Positions 56,784 through 64,000 of a stretch of 64,000 bases of DNA are shown piece by piece. Positions within the stretch are counted from its first letter, which is position 1, and each line of letters starts with the position of its first letter. The position numbers and the translations under genes are program-made. Below the pieces are notes generated by a model. That model worked only from the letters and a program-made list of their open reading frames with translations, was not told the DNA's origin and did no database searches. Source of the DNA: Aminipila sp032051575 (GTDB lineage Bacteria > Bacillota > Clostridia > Peptostreptococcales > Anaerovoracaceae); NCBI RefSeq assembly GCF_032051575.1, contig NZ_DAMBYD010000001.1, positions 124,001 to 188,000 of the forward strand. The letters are read 5' to 3'.

Positions 56784-59765
56784 TTATTTCTTAAGAGTAA
56801 CCTTTGTCATTTGTGCTCCTGTAGGGAAGCTAATTACAATTTTTTCCGTACTTGCAGGTACTGCCTGAATATTTTTTGATTCATCCGCTTTTACGGCCCC
56901 CTTCAGATTAACCTTAATGAACGCGCCACTTGCGTCATACTGAACGGTTAAAGGCTGTCCGTCCACGGTTACGGATATATCTCTTGGAGCAGAATCCTCG
57001 TTCAAGCCAGCTAAGCCTGCTAATCTTACAGTGTACTCTCCACCTCTTACACAATAGGCGTCAAGTTCCATGGTTGTACCTGTTGCAGCTCTCATGCTTC
57101 CATCGAAACCACTTCCTTTTTTAGATGGGTTCTGTCCCCAGACAGTACTTCCAGATAAAGCAGAAACATTATCTGGTATTGCATCGTTGTTTGCATCAAC
57201 AGCATACTCAGAGTTAAAAATGGTTTTAGAAAAAACATCTATTGCCTGAATAAGCCCGGAATTATCAAGAGTTTCAATACCAAGAAGCTTTCCAATCAAG
57301 GCGACATTACCAGCATCTAACATAGCATCATCAAGATAGGTGGCGTTTCTTTCCTGTAAGTTTCTGTAGTATCCAAGAAGTCCTTCAATGTAATAATCTT
57401 TATTTTGGAACAAGTGCACAAGAACTAGCATTGGGTCATCTCGGTTAGTATCAATAGCCGTATCAAATATTTTAAATAAGCGATTCCAAACTTCAGGGGA
57501 AGCCCTTTCTTTACGCACTGCAATGGAACCTGTTTCAAAAAGTTTGTTATCCTGTTCTGTACTAAAGTAGTAAGGAAGTAAGTAATTTAAAACTGCTTCA
57601 GTATTATCCGTTAATTCAGCAGCAAATTTATTTGCTTGATCATAGTTTTCTTCAAGACCGTAGGTGATGGTAGCAACAATATAAGTAGTTTTATAATCAT
57701 CACTTTCAAATTTATCAATTTTAGTAAGACCAGCCATTTGTTCCATGGTGCAGTTGCCGGAGGCAGCTTTGTAGTGTGCGTAAAGGTTTAGAGCAACAAG
57801 CACAGCCATTAAAAGAGTTATAGCAATAATCACTATTCTTGAAACCATACCCCCAGTAACCACTAGTTTACCATTTGGTTTTACACTAACCTCATCTGTG
57901 CAGTCTGTTCTATTTGATGAGACATGTTCAACTAATGAAACCTCATCTACAAATAACTTAGAATCGATTATTATTAGCAGTGCTATAATTCCAAAAGCAA
58001 TAAGCAAGAATGGACCTGTAGACCAAGTAACGTCAGTAATCGCTTGACCAAATATTTGGAATATGCAAGCTGCTAATACAGGAAGAGCAAAAGCACCAGC
58101 ATTTTTATAGTCAGCAGTTTTACTACGTTTAACTAGTTTAATAATAGACATAACACATAGAACTAATATAGACATAAATAATCCAAAACCAACAATTCCA
58201 AGGTCACAAAGAGTCTCAATATAGTGATTATGAACATATTTTGTTTCATAATAGAAATTCTGGACGGAAGCAACTCCGTCTTCGTAACCATTTAGACCAT
58301 GCCCAATGATAGGACTTTGTTCGAATAATTTCATCCCATCTTGGAAGAAAACCATACGCTGTACAGAGTTTTCGTTTGCCCTTAAATCTTGTATACGATT
58401 GGCTGCTATAGCAGGAAGAAGTTTGTAGTCAAGTTTAATTGAGACCATTTCTTTATTAGAATCAGAATTATTATTGGCAGGTGCATAAGTCACTTTTTCG
58501 ATGCGATTCCCACTTGGGCTGCCTGTAAAAAATAATTTAACAATTTTTGAATCTTCAGGTACAGAGAATTCAGCAGCTTTTAAAGGTCCGTTATAAAGTT
58601 CAGTAGAAGTGTGTACCTTAAGATTTGTATAACTTTGTGTAATAATTCTAACTGTAGTAGAGGTCTCAGGGCCTGCGCTTGAACTATCCGTAGACGCTAA
58701 TTTATATTCCCCTTTGTCAAGATAAAGTGCACGCATTACCGTTTCATTAGCAGTCAAAGTTAAAGGGCCTGTGATGTTAAGCGCAGCAATAATATAGCCA
58801 ACAATTAGTAGGACTATAATAGCTCCTGTAATCAGGGTACCCTTTGTATTGGAAGCAAGTTTGTCAGTAATAGGCTGACGAACAAAGCTGTCAGCGCACC
58901 AAAGAACGACTGCGTTTAAACCGATTGACAGGAGAGGAATCAATGGTGAAGAACCTAGAGTAATAAGTGATACTCCAGTAAACACTAAAGTAATGACAGC
59001 CGTTTCAGCCATTAGAATAAAGGTTGAAAGTCGTTCGGATTTATTACTTGTAGCGATCATAAGGATGCAGGCAATTAAGAACATAAACAATGAACCCATA
59101 CTGAAAAGCAAAATATAGGCTAATGAATTTATAGCCAAAAGTACTATTGAAATCGTACGATTTTTCTTTGAATCACAATGAATAACAAGAAAAATAGAAA
59201 GAAATACGCCAAGAGCCATGAAACCAGCAAATGTGTTGGCGTTTCCAAATATACCAGTGATACGAATGCCATCCTCAAATCCGCCCCAATTAGCCATACT
59301 GTCTGTAAATAAGCCCATAAAGGCTTTAAAGGCAGCAGCGATGGGACCATTTGAAGCTGCATCAATAGAGACAATAGCAAAAAAAGCAGTTGTTATGGAG
59401 GTTATCCCTGAAACAAGTTTAACACCCCTTTTAGTTGGTGCAGTAAATGTAAGCACCACAAAAAACACGGCAATAGCAGCAATTGACTTAGTAAATTCAA
59501 ATAAAGCTCCTTTAGGAACAGCAGCATAGAATATCGATATGCCGTTCCAGATAACATAACCTACAATAGCGATAAAAAGGGGTGTTGTATAAGATTTAAA
59601 CACATCTTTTACTTTAGGTGCAAGCATTAGCCCAAGTATTACAATTAAGCATATGAAAGCGGTCCACTTTTGAACCATAAGATCAAAAGAACCCATCATT
59701 GCGGTAGCAAGTATGAGAAGTAGTGTAAATACAGCAGGCAGCAGATCCGTGAATTTTTTTGTCAT
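56784..59765 (-). CDS. O-antigen ligase/polymerase-family protein (Wzy_C) with large C-terminal extracytoplasmic domain, 993 aa
   Basis: About 12 membrane helices over residues 1-640, interrupted at ~345-465 by a beta-rich outside domain, followed by N-S-V-Q-R-M-V-F-F-Q-D-G-M-K-L-F, I-I-G-H-G-L-N-G-Y and K-Y-V-H-N-H-Y-I-E-T-L-C-D-L-G-I-V-G, the Wzy_C signature. A helix at ~660-690 leads into a ~300-residue outside region: helical, TPR-like by spacing (residues ~700-850), then a beta-sandwich ending (~880-993; R-G-G-E-Y-T-V-R-L-A-G). The layout matches ligases that transfer glycans to proteins, such as P. alvei WsaB and PglL-type enzymes with TPR regions. Candidate S-layer O-oligosaccharyltransferase. 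It shares the R...G-x-G-x-N/D-x-Y...H-N motif with the 659-aa paralogue. Confidence 0.82.
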   Translation of the reverse strand: MTKKFTDLLPAVFTLLLILATAMMGSFDLMVQKWTAFICLIVILGLMLAPKVKDVFKSYTTPLFIAIVGYVIWNGISIFYAAVPKGALFEFTKSIAAIAVFFVVLTFTAPTKRGVKLVSGITSITTAFFAIVSIDAASNGPIAAAFKAFMGLFTDSMANWGGFEDGIRITGIFGNANTFAGFMALGVFLSIFLVIHCDSKKNRTISIVLLAINSLAYILLFSMGSLFMFLIACILMIATSNKSERLSTFILMAETAVITLVFTGVSLITLGSSPLIPLLSIGLNAVVLWCADSFVRQPITDKLASNTKGTLITGAIIVLLIVGYIIAALNITGPLTLTANETVMRALYLDKGEYKLASTDSSSAGPETSTTVRIITQSYTNLKVHTSTELYNGPLKAAEFSVPEDSKIVKLFFTGSPSGNRIEKVTYAPANNNSDSNKEMVSIKLDYKLLPAIAANRIQDLRANENSVQRMVFFQDGMKLFEQSPIIGHGLNGYEDGVASVQNFYYETKYVHNHYIETLCDLGIVGFGLFMSILVLCVMSIIKLVKRSKTADYKNAGAFALPVLAACIFQIFGQAITDVTWSTGPFLLIAFGIIALLIIIDSKLFVDEVSLVEHVSSNRTDCTDEVSVKPNGKLVVTGGMVSRIVIIAITLLMAVLVALNLYAHYKAASGNCTMEQMAGLTKIDKFESDDYKTTYIVATITYGLEENYDQANKFAAELTDNTEAVLNYLLPYYFSTEQDNKLFETGSIAVRKERASPEVWNRLFKIFDTAIDTNRDDPMLVLVHLFQNKDYYIEGLLGYYRNLQERNATYLDDAMLDAGNVALIGKLLGIETLDNSGLIQAIDVFSKTIFNSEYAVDANNDAIPDNVSALSGSTVWGQNPSKKGSGFDGSMRAATGTTMELDAYCVRGGEYTVRLAGLAGLNEDSAPRDISVTVDGQPLTVQYDASGAFIKVNLKGAVKADESKNIQAVPASTEKIVISFPTGAQMTKVTLKK

Positions 59766-59797
59766 TTTAATTTTTCCCTCCGTTTTAATTAATTAAT

Positions 59798-61177
59798 CTA
59801 TAATTTTTCCCCATTAATTACGCCTTTGAACAGCGTTAGGAATAATATACGAATATCAAAAATAATGGTCCAGTTTTCTATGTAGTAAATATCGTGCTGA
59901 ATTCGTTTTTCTATGGAAGTATCACCTCGTAAACCGTTAACTTGTGCCCAGCCTGTAATGCCGGGGCGAACCTGATGCTTCACCATATATAGTGGAATAC
60001 TTTCTTTAAATTGATCCACAAAGAAGGGTGTTTCCGGTCTTGGACCTACCAGGCTCATATCCCCCTTTAGTACGTTGAAAAATTGTGGCAGCTCATCTAT
60101 AGAAAACTTGCGTATAAAGGATCCAAATTTAGTTTTTCTGGGATCATCCAGGGTTGTCCAACCAGTTTCTTCTACGGCATTTACCCGCATAGATCGAAAT
60201 TTATACATAGTAAAAGACTTTTTATTTAATCCAATTCGTTCTTGTTTAAATATAATAGAACCTGGTGACGATAGCTTTGTACCTATAACTGTCACTAACA
60301 TAATAGGTACAGAAAATAATATCAGCACAAGTGAACCGATTATATCCATAGTTCGTTTTGCCATAGCATTAAGCAAGTTATCCAAAGGGATGCGCCTCAT
60401 ATTGATGAGAGGTATCCCTTCTATTTCGTCCATATATGGATTAGAAGGCATGTACCTAGAATAAAAAGGAATAACGGATAGTTTGGTACCCGATTTTTCA
60501 CAACTGCTTATAATCTTAGGCAATAGCTGAAATTCATCGGCTTCTAAAGCGACAACAACTTCATCGGCATTAAATAAGTCAAGGGTTTCATAAATGTTAT
60601 CATAATCTCCTAAATACCGTAGATGTTTTAGTGCTTTGCTGGCAGAAATGTAACCCAGTACAGAGAAGCCTAACGCTTTATTTTTATATACTGCGTTAAG
60701 ATACTCTTTTGCCAGTGGGCCGGCCCCAATAAGGATTATATGCTTGATATTATATCCTTTTTGACGGTATTTTTTCAAAATATCACGCATAAAGTATCTT
60801 TTACAAGCTGTGCCTACTATGTTAAAAATAAAGAAAAACACCAATGTCCATCGGGACAGGTCAATCTTCTTAAACATAAAAAGACAAGTTAAAAGGAATA
60901 CAATCCCTAAAAGATTAGATTTGATAATAAGCTCAAATTCTTTTAAAAAATCCTTTTGGCGAAAGGATTCATATAAGCCAAAGCCGGTATAGATTAGTAA
61001 ATAAAGGGGGATAACCACAAGGCCTAAACTTATATATATCTTTAGTGTTACGTGTCCTGATTCACCTTGAAACACAGTGAAACGTATGATGTATGCAAGC
61101 ACCATTGCCAAAAGAATAATAACGCCATCTGTAAAAATGTTAAATTGATTTAATACTTTTTGATTTTCCTTAATCAT
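59798..61177 (-). CDS. WbaP/WcaJ-type undecaprenyl-phosphate glycosylphosphotransferase
   Basis: 459 residues: four N-terminal membrane helices, a Rossmann-like CoA-binding domain (~140-250), a fifth helix (~275-300) and the C-terminal bacterial sugar transferase domain (K-Q-E-R-I-G-L, M-Y-K-F-R-S-M-R, S-I-D-E-L-P-Q-F-F, S-L-V-G-P-R-P-E, V-R-P-G-I-T-G-W-A-Q-V-N-G). It moves Gal-1-P or Glc-1-P (or similar) from UDP-sugar to undecaprenyl phosphate. WsaP, the initiator of S-layer glycan synthesis, has this build. Together with the small PGT at 16818 the locus has two initiators, so at least two lipid-linked glycans. AGGAG precedes the ATG; a 32-base gap separates it from the ligase gene downstream, a likely operon. 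Confidence 0.9.
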   Translation of the reverse strand: MIKENQKVLNQFNIFTDGVIILLAMVLAYIIRFTVFQGESGHVTLKIYISLGLVVIPLYLLIYTGFGLYESFRQKDFLKEFELIIKSNLLGIVFLLTCLFMFKKIDLSRWTLVFFFIFNIVGTACKRYFMRDILKKYRQKGYNIKHIILIGAGPLAKEYLNAVYKNKALGFSVLGYISASKALKHLRYLGDYDNIYETLDLFNADEVVVALEADEFQLLPKIISSCEKSGTKLSVIPFYSRYMPSNPYMDEIEGIPLINMRRIPLDNLLNAMAKRTMDIIGSLVLILFSVPIMLVTVIGTKLSSPGSIIFKQERIGLNKKSFTMYKFRSMRVNAVEETGWTTLDDPRKTKFGSFIRKFSIDELPQFFNVLKGDMSLVGPRPETPFFVDQFKESIPLYMVKHQVRPGITGWAQVNGLRGDTSIEKRIQHDIYYIENWTIIFDIRILFLTLFKGVINGEKL

Positions 61178-61233
61178 ATTTGAATTTTCTCCTGAGTTCT
61201 AATTATATGGGAATATAGACCATAGGCATAGAC

Positions 61234-61244
61234 ATTATATTATA
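61234..61244 (-). promoter_or_regulatory. -10 region of the WbaP-type gene
   Basis: Two overlapping minus-strand TATAAT hexamers (61239-61234 and 61244-61239) lie about 60 bases before the ATG in a divergent intergenic region; no clear -35. Confidence 0.4.
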
Positions 61245-61312
61245 ACATATTTAGAGGGAAAATGTGTACAGGATAATATAAAATAACATAAAATGTAATT
61301 ATTAAAAAATTA

Positions 61313-61342
61313 TTGCGCTTTTTGCCCATAAAATGGTATACT
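61313..61342 (+). promoter_or_regulatory. Promoter of the stalk-domain gene
   Basis: TTGCGC (61313-61318), an 18-base spacer and TATACT (61337-61342), 71 bases before the ATG. Confidence 0.55.
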
Positions 61343-61412
61343 AGAGAATAATAGGGATTTATAAATAGTAAATTTAAAACTAACTAGTAGTGTTCATTGG
61401 GGAGAACGAAGC

Positions 61413-62453
61413 ATGAAAAGGAATCAAAGGATTATAGGGATTTTATTGTCGCTGTCTTTAGTATTAGGAACATCTAATTTGGCGTATGGAGCTGTATCGG
61501 GAAAGACAGCATCAAGTAATGTGCTTGCGTATGTAAAGCCTGAAATTGTTGTGCAGTTAAATCAAGAGATGCAGATTTTCAAAGATGTAAAAGGACAGAG
61601 GGTGTACCCAATCGTTTACAATGGAAGTACATACCTTCCAGTACGTGCAATTTCTGCGCTGATGAATGAAGACATACAGTGGGACAACTATGGCAAAACA
61701 GTTTATATTGGGAAAACGTTTAATAATCCAAACAAATCAAAAGCTAAAATGAGTACGGAAAATAAAGGGGCGGCACAGGGGGTTGATCAAGAAGACTATG
61801 TTCAGCCAACTTGGAAATCTGCACAGGTAACTGTTAGTGTCAGATCAGACATTACCATAATGTATGATTTTGAGGTGCAGCAATTTAGGGATGCAAGTGA
61901 AAATCGTATTTACCCAATTGTATATGAAGGAAGTACGTATTTACCAGTTCGATCCATATCAGGAATGATGAAGAAGCAAATACAGTGGGACAATGTTACG
62001 AAAACTATAACCATTGGTGATAAGCAAGAAAAACAAGAGCAAGAAGCAGAGCCTTCTATATATACAAAACGGTTAAAGGCAGAGCTCGAAAGTGCTATTG
62101 AAATTTATGATCAAGCTACAGAGAAAATAGTAAATGTGCAAAAGACTACAGATGCTGCCATGAAAGTAATGCTGGCAGATTCTATTAGTGTAGATCTTAA
62201 AATTGCTGAAAAACAGACAATTGCTATAAATAATATGAAGAAAAGCAAAATGACAGAGGAAGAGCAAGCGGCGCAGGAAGCTCTATATAATTTTTCAAAG
62301 GTCTCAGAAAATTATTTGCTTATTTTAGAAAATATAGCATATTTAGCTGTTGCGAAGGAAGATTATTCTATGTTATCGGATACCTTTGTAAACCTTGCTT
62401 TGGACTCTCAGTCAAAAATGAATACGGCGAGGAAGCTTATAGAGGCGTTGTAG
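61413..62453 (+). CDS. Exported protein with two copper-amine-oxidase-like stalk domains
   Basis: 346 residues: signal peptide (I-I-G-I-L-L-S-L-S-L-V-L-G...A-Y-G-A), then two homologous ~60-residue units, each with Y-P-I-V-Y-x-G-S-T-Y-L-P-V-R-x-I-S followed by I-Q-W-D-N...T-V/I-x-I-G (residues ~50-110 and ~150-210). These are the CuAO N1 / stalk domains common on clostridial cell surfaces and not enzymatic. The last ~130 residues are helical and charged. A plausible wall-associated accessory protein. GGGGAGAA precedes the ATG. Confidence 0.85.
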   Translation: MKRNQRIIGILLSLSLVLGTSNLAYGAVSGKTASSNVLAYVKPEIVVQLNQEMQIFKDVKGQRVYPIVYNGSTYLPVRAISALMNEDIQWDNYGKTVYIGKTFNNPNKSKAKMSTENKGAAQGVDQEDYVQPTWKSAQVTVSVRSDITIMYDFEVQQFRDASENRIYPIVYEGSTYLPVRSISGMMKKQIQWDNVTKTITIGDKQEKQEQEAEPSIYTKRLKAELESAIEIYDQATEKIVNVQKTTDAAMKVMLADSISVDLKIAEKQTIAINNMKKSKMTEEEQAAQEALYNFSKVSENYLLILENIAYLAVAKEDYSMLSDTFVNLALDSQSKMNTARKLIEAL

Positions 62454-62498
62454 ACTATAGAATAGAATAGTAAAAATAGATATTGCCAGTGCGATAGA

Positions 62499-62530
62499 AA
62501 GGGTGGGTTCTTTTACCCGCCCTATTTTTA
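62499..62530 (+). terminator. Terminator after the stalk-domain gene
   Basis: AAGGGTGGGT pairs with ACCCGCCCT (one G-U pair) around a TCTTTT loop and is followed by ATTTTTA. Confidence 0.82.
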
Positions 62531-62686
62531 CGATAGCAGAAATACTTGCAACGAATTTATGACCAGTTGATGCTGGTCAGGATTTCCATTTCCCCAATTT
62601 ATGAATTGTATGTATAATATGTAGAAGAGGACAAAGGTAATGGGTAGTTACAATAGATAATAAGTGAATAGTTCAGGAGAAAAAAG

Positions 62687-64000
62687 ATGGTTAAATTTTC
62701 AAGAATTGCAATACTTTTATTGATAGATATTTGTATTGTAAACCTTTCATATATTGCAGCATTTTTGCTGAGATTTGATTTTAATGTAAATACTTCCGTA
62801 TTTGATGCGTGGTTCGGGATATATGCCAATAATTTATTTCCAATTACTATAGCATGTTTAATTGCATTTAGCGTTTTTGGTTTATACACTAGTATGTGGC
62901 GCTATGCAGGCACAGAGGAATTGATAAAAATAGTTGGGGCTTCTGGAGTGGCACAGCTATTAGTTATGTTTTATGTAACCTTTTCTGTTTTGTCTATGCC
63001 ACGAGGGATTTATATTATGGCATTTTTGTTTATGGTTTTTTTGTTATCAGCCTGCAGGATTTCGTATCGTTTTATAAGGAATTTAAGAAATCCAGGAACT
63101 TTTAATAGTTTTGTACTGAGGATTGGCAGGAAAGACCTCATTGGCGGAAACGTTACAAAAGTAATGATTGTGGGTGCTGGCGAAGCAGGAGCGTCTATGA
63201 TAAATGAAATAAAGAACCACCATGAGTATGGTAAAAAAGTAGTGGTTGCCATAGATGATGATGTGTCCAAACAGAAACATCGGATCTGTGGGGTAAAAGT
63301 TTATGGCGGACGTGGTGAAATTAAGCATGCGGCCAGAAAATATGCAGTGGATGAAATCATTATTGCAATTCCTTCTGCAAATAAGAAAGCCATACAAGCC
63401 ATAATGGATGAGTGTAAGCGTACTCGCTGCAAGATTAAGATGTTACCTAGTTTAATTGATTTAATAAATGATAAGGTTAGTATCAGTAAGCTTAGAGATG
63501 TAGATATTGAGGATTTTTTAGGGCGTGATCCGGTCCATGTAAACTTGCGAGAAATTAGCAGTTATATAGAGGGTAAAATTGTAATGGTAACAGGTGGAGG
63601 CGGATCAATTGGGTCTGAACTCTGCCGTCAGATTGCAAAATTCAGACCACGCCGGCTAATTGCTGTAGATATCTATGAAAACTCTGTATTTGAGCTTTCT
63701 AATGAAATTCGTGAAAACTATAGTTTCTTAGAATTTGAAATTGTTATTGCTTCTGTCCGTGATAAAAAACGAATGAGAGAAGTATTTGACAAGTATAAAC
63801 CCCATGTAATTTTTCATGCAGCGGCTCACAAGCATGTGCCTCTTATGGAAAAAAATCCGAAAGAAGCAGTTGTAAACAACATTCTGGGTACCAAAAATAT
63901 GATGGATCTAGCAGAAGAATTTGCAACAGAGAAATTTGTAATGATTTCAACAGATAAAGCGGTTAACCCTACTAATGTAATGGGAGCCACTAAGCGTGTA
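62687..64000 (+). CDS. FlaA1/PglF/CapD-type nucleotide-sugar 4,6-dehydratase (3' end cut by window)
   Basis: 438 codons from ATG 62687 (AGGAGA six bases upstream) to the window edge. Four N-terminal membrane helices, a first Rossmann domain (V-M-I-V-G-A-G-E-A-G, residues ~160-260), then the SDR domain: V-T-G-G-G-G-S-I-G-S-E-L-C-R-Q-I, H-A-A-A-H-K-H-V-P-L-M-E, N-N-I-L-G-T and S-T-D-K-A-V-N-P-T-N-V-M-G-A-T-K-R with the altered Ser-Thr-Asp-Lys / M-x3-K active site of this class. It converts UDP-GlcNAc to UDP-4-keto-6-deoxy-GlcNAc, the substrate of the LegC/PglE-type aminotransferase at 18.5 kb. About 180 more residues are expected outside. Confidence 0.9.
   Translation, partial: MVKFSRIAILLLIDICIVNLSYIAAFLLRFDFNVNTSVFDAWFGIYANNLFPITIACLIAFSVFGLYTSMWRYAGTEELIKIVGASGVAQLLVMFYVTFSVLSMPRGIYIMAFLFMVFLLSACRISYRFIRNLRNPGTFNSFVLRIGRKDLIGGNVTKVMIVGAGEAGASMINEIKNHHEYGKKVVVAIDDDVSKQKHRICGVKVYGGRGEIKHAARKYAVDEIIIAIPSANKKAIQAIMDECKRTRCKIKMLPSLIDLINDKVSISKLRDVDIEDFLGRDPVHVNLREISSYIEGKIVMVTGGGGSIGSELCRQIAKFRPRRLIAVDIYENSVFELSNEIRENYSFLEFEIVIASVRDKKRMREVFDKYKPHVIFHAAAHKHVPLMEKNPKEAVVNNILGTKNMMDLAEEFATEKFVMISTDKAVNPTNVMGATKRV

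Noticed and set aside
1..64000. CRISPR arrays, tRNA, rRNA, complete insertion sequences, phage genes
   Set aside because: Looked for repeat-spacer patterns, cloverleaf sequences and transposase motifs by eye; none seen.

Overview
The window is about 64 kb of AT-rich chromosomal DNA. It looks like an anaerobic low-GC Gram-positive bacterium (Clostridia; the exact family cannot be fixed from sequence alone). The evidence is strong AGGAGG-type ribosome binding sites, AT-rich promoters, several S-layer homology (SLH) proteins, teichoic-acid-type enzymes (TarI, TarJ, TagF families) and no LPS core, Lpt or Bam genes. Almost every gene serves the cell surface: S-layer proteins, then long blocks for making, exporting and attaching surface glycans.

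Layout. 1-2.0 kb: the 5' end of a membrane acyltransferase (minus strand) and a sodium:solute symporter. 2.2-9.9 kb: four tandem SLH-domain exported proteins; the last (903 aa) has its own promoters, a long structured leader and a strong terminator, and is the best candidate for the main S-layer protein. 10.1-19.7 kb: a MurJ-type flippase, CDP-ribitol synthesis genes, a TagF-type polymerase/primase, two glycosyltransferases, a small PglC-type phosphoglycosyltransferase, a FemAB/GNAT-like transferase and a LegC/PglE-type aminotransferase. 19.8-23.2 kb (minus): an O-antigen-ligase-family protein and a TolC-like exported protein. 23.3-25.6 kb: gene remnants around one GT4 gene. 25.6-46.8 kb: rmlACBD (dTDP-L-rhamnose), an ABC glycan exporter (Wzm/Wzt), a 1354-residue methyltransferase/kinase-like/coiled-coil/GT2/GT4 fusion, a GDP-D-glycero-D-manno-heptose pathway (gmhA, hddA, hddC, gmhB plus an SDR), an fdtA/fdtB-type 3-amino-3,6-dideoxyhexose pair, a divergent UDP-GlcNAc 2-epimerase, a GtrB-like glycosyltransferase and a second flippase. 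46.8-49.9 kb: gene decay around one intact hexapeptide acyltransferase. 50.0-55.2 kb: a DUF368/PopT undecaprenyl-phosphate translocase, DUF1653, a secreted putative zinc protease, a coiled-coil protein, galE and a HEPN/MNT-type pair. 55.2-61.2 kb (minus): a nucleoid-associated NdpA-like protein, a second O-antigen-ligase-family protein and a large WbaP/WcaJ-type initiating transferase. 61.4-64 kb: a stalk-domain exported protein and the start of a FlaA1/PglF/CapD-type dehydratase.

How the parts fit together (inference). The sugar set L-rhamnose, D-glycero-D-manno-heptose and a 3-amino-3,6-dideoxyhexose, with a WbaP-like initiator, Wzm/Wzt exporter, a WsaE-like multifunctional transferase and Wzy_C-family ligases, matches the known logic of S-layer glycoprotein glycan (slg) loci of Aneurinibacillus, Geobacillus and Paenibacillus alvei. 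Here it lies next to the SLH genes. The TarI/TarJ/TagF block probably makes a separate ribitol-phosphate-containing wall polymer. Recombination scars (a duplicated rmlD start, a truncated HI0074-family gene, a decayed acyltransferase region, an interrupted GNAT gene, a broken FAD oxidoreductase) mark the edges of exchangeable blocks.

Most interesting points: the 1354-aa fusion beside a Wzt that lacks a glycan-binding domain; an identical two-repeat promoter architecture upstream of two SLH genes; a TolC-like protein with a promoter/operator arrangement in an apparently single-membrane bacterium; and an N-acetyltransferase frame interrupted by a single in-frame TGA.
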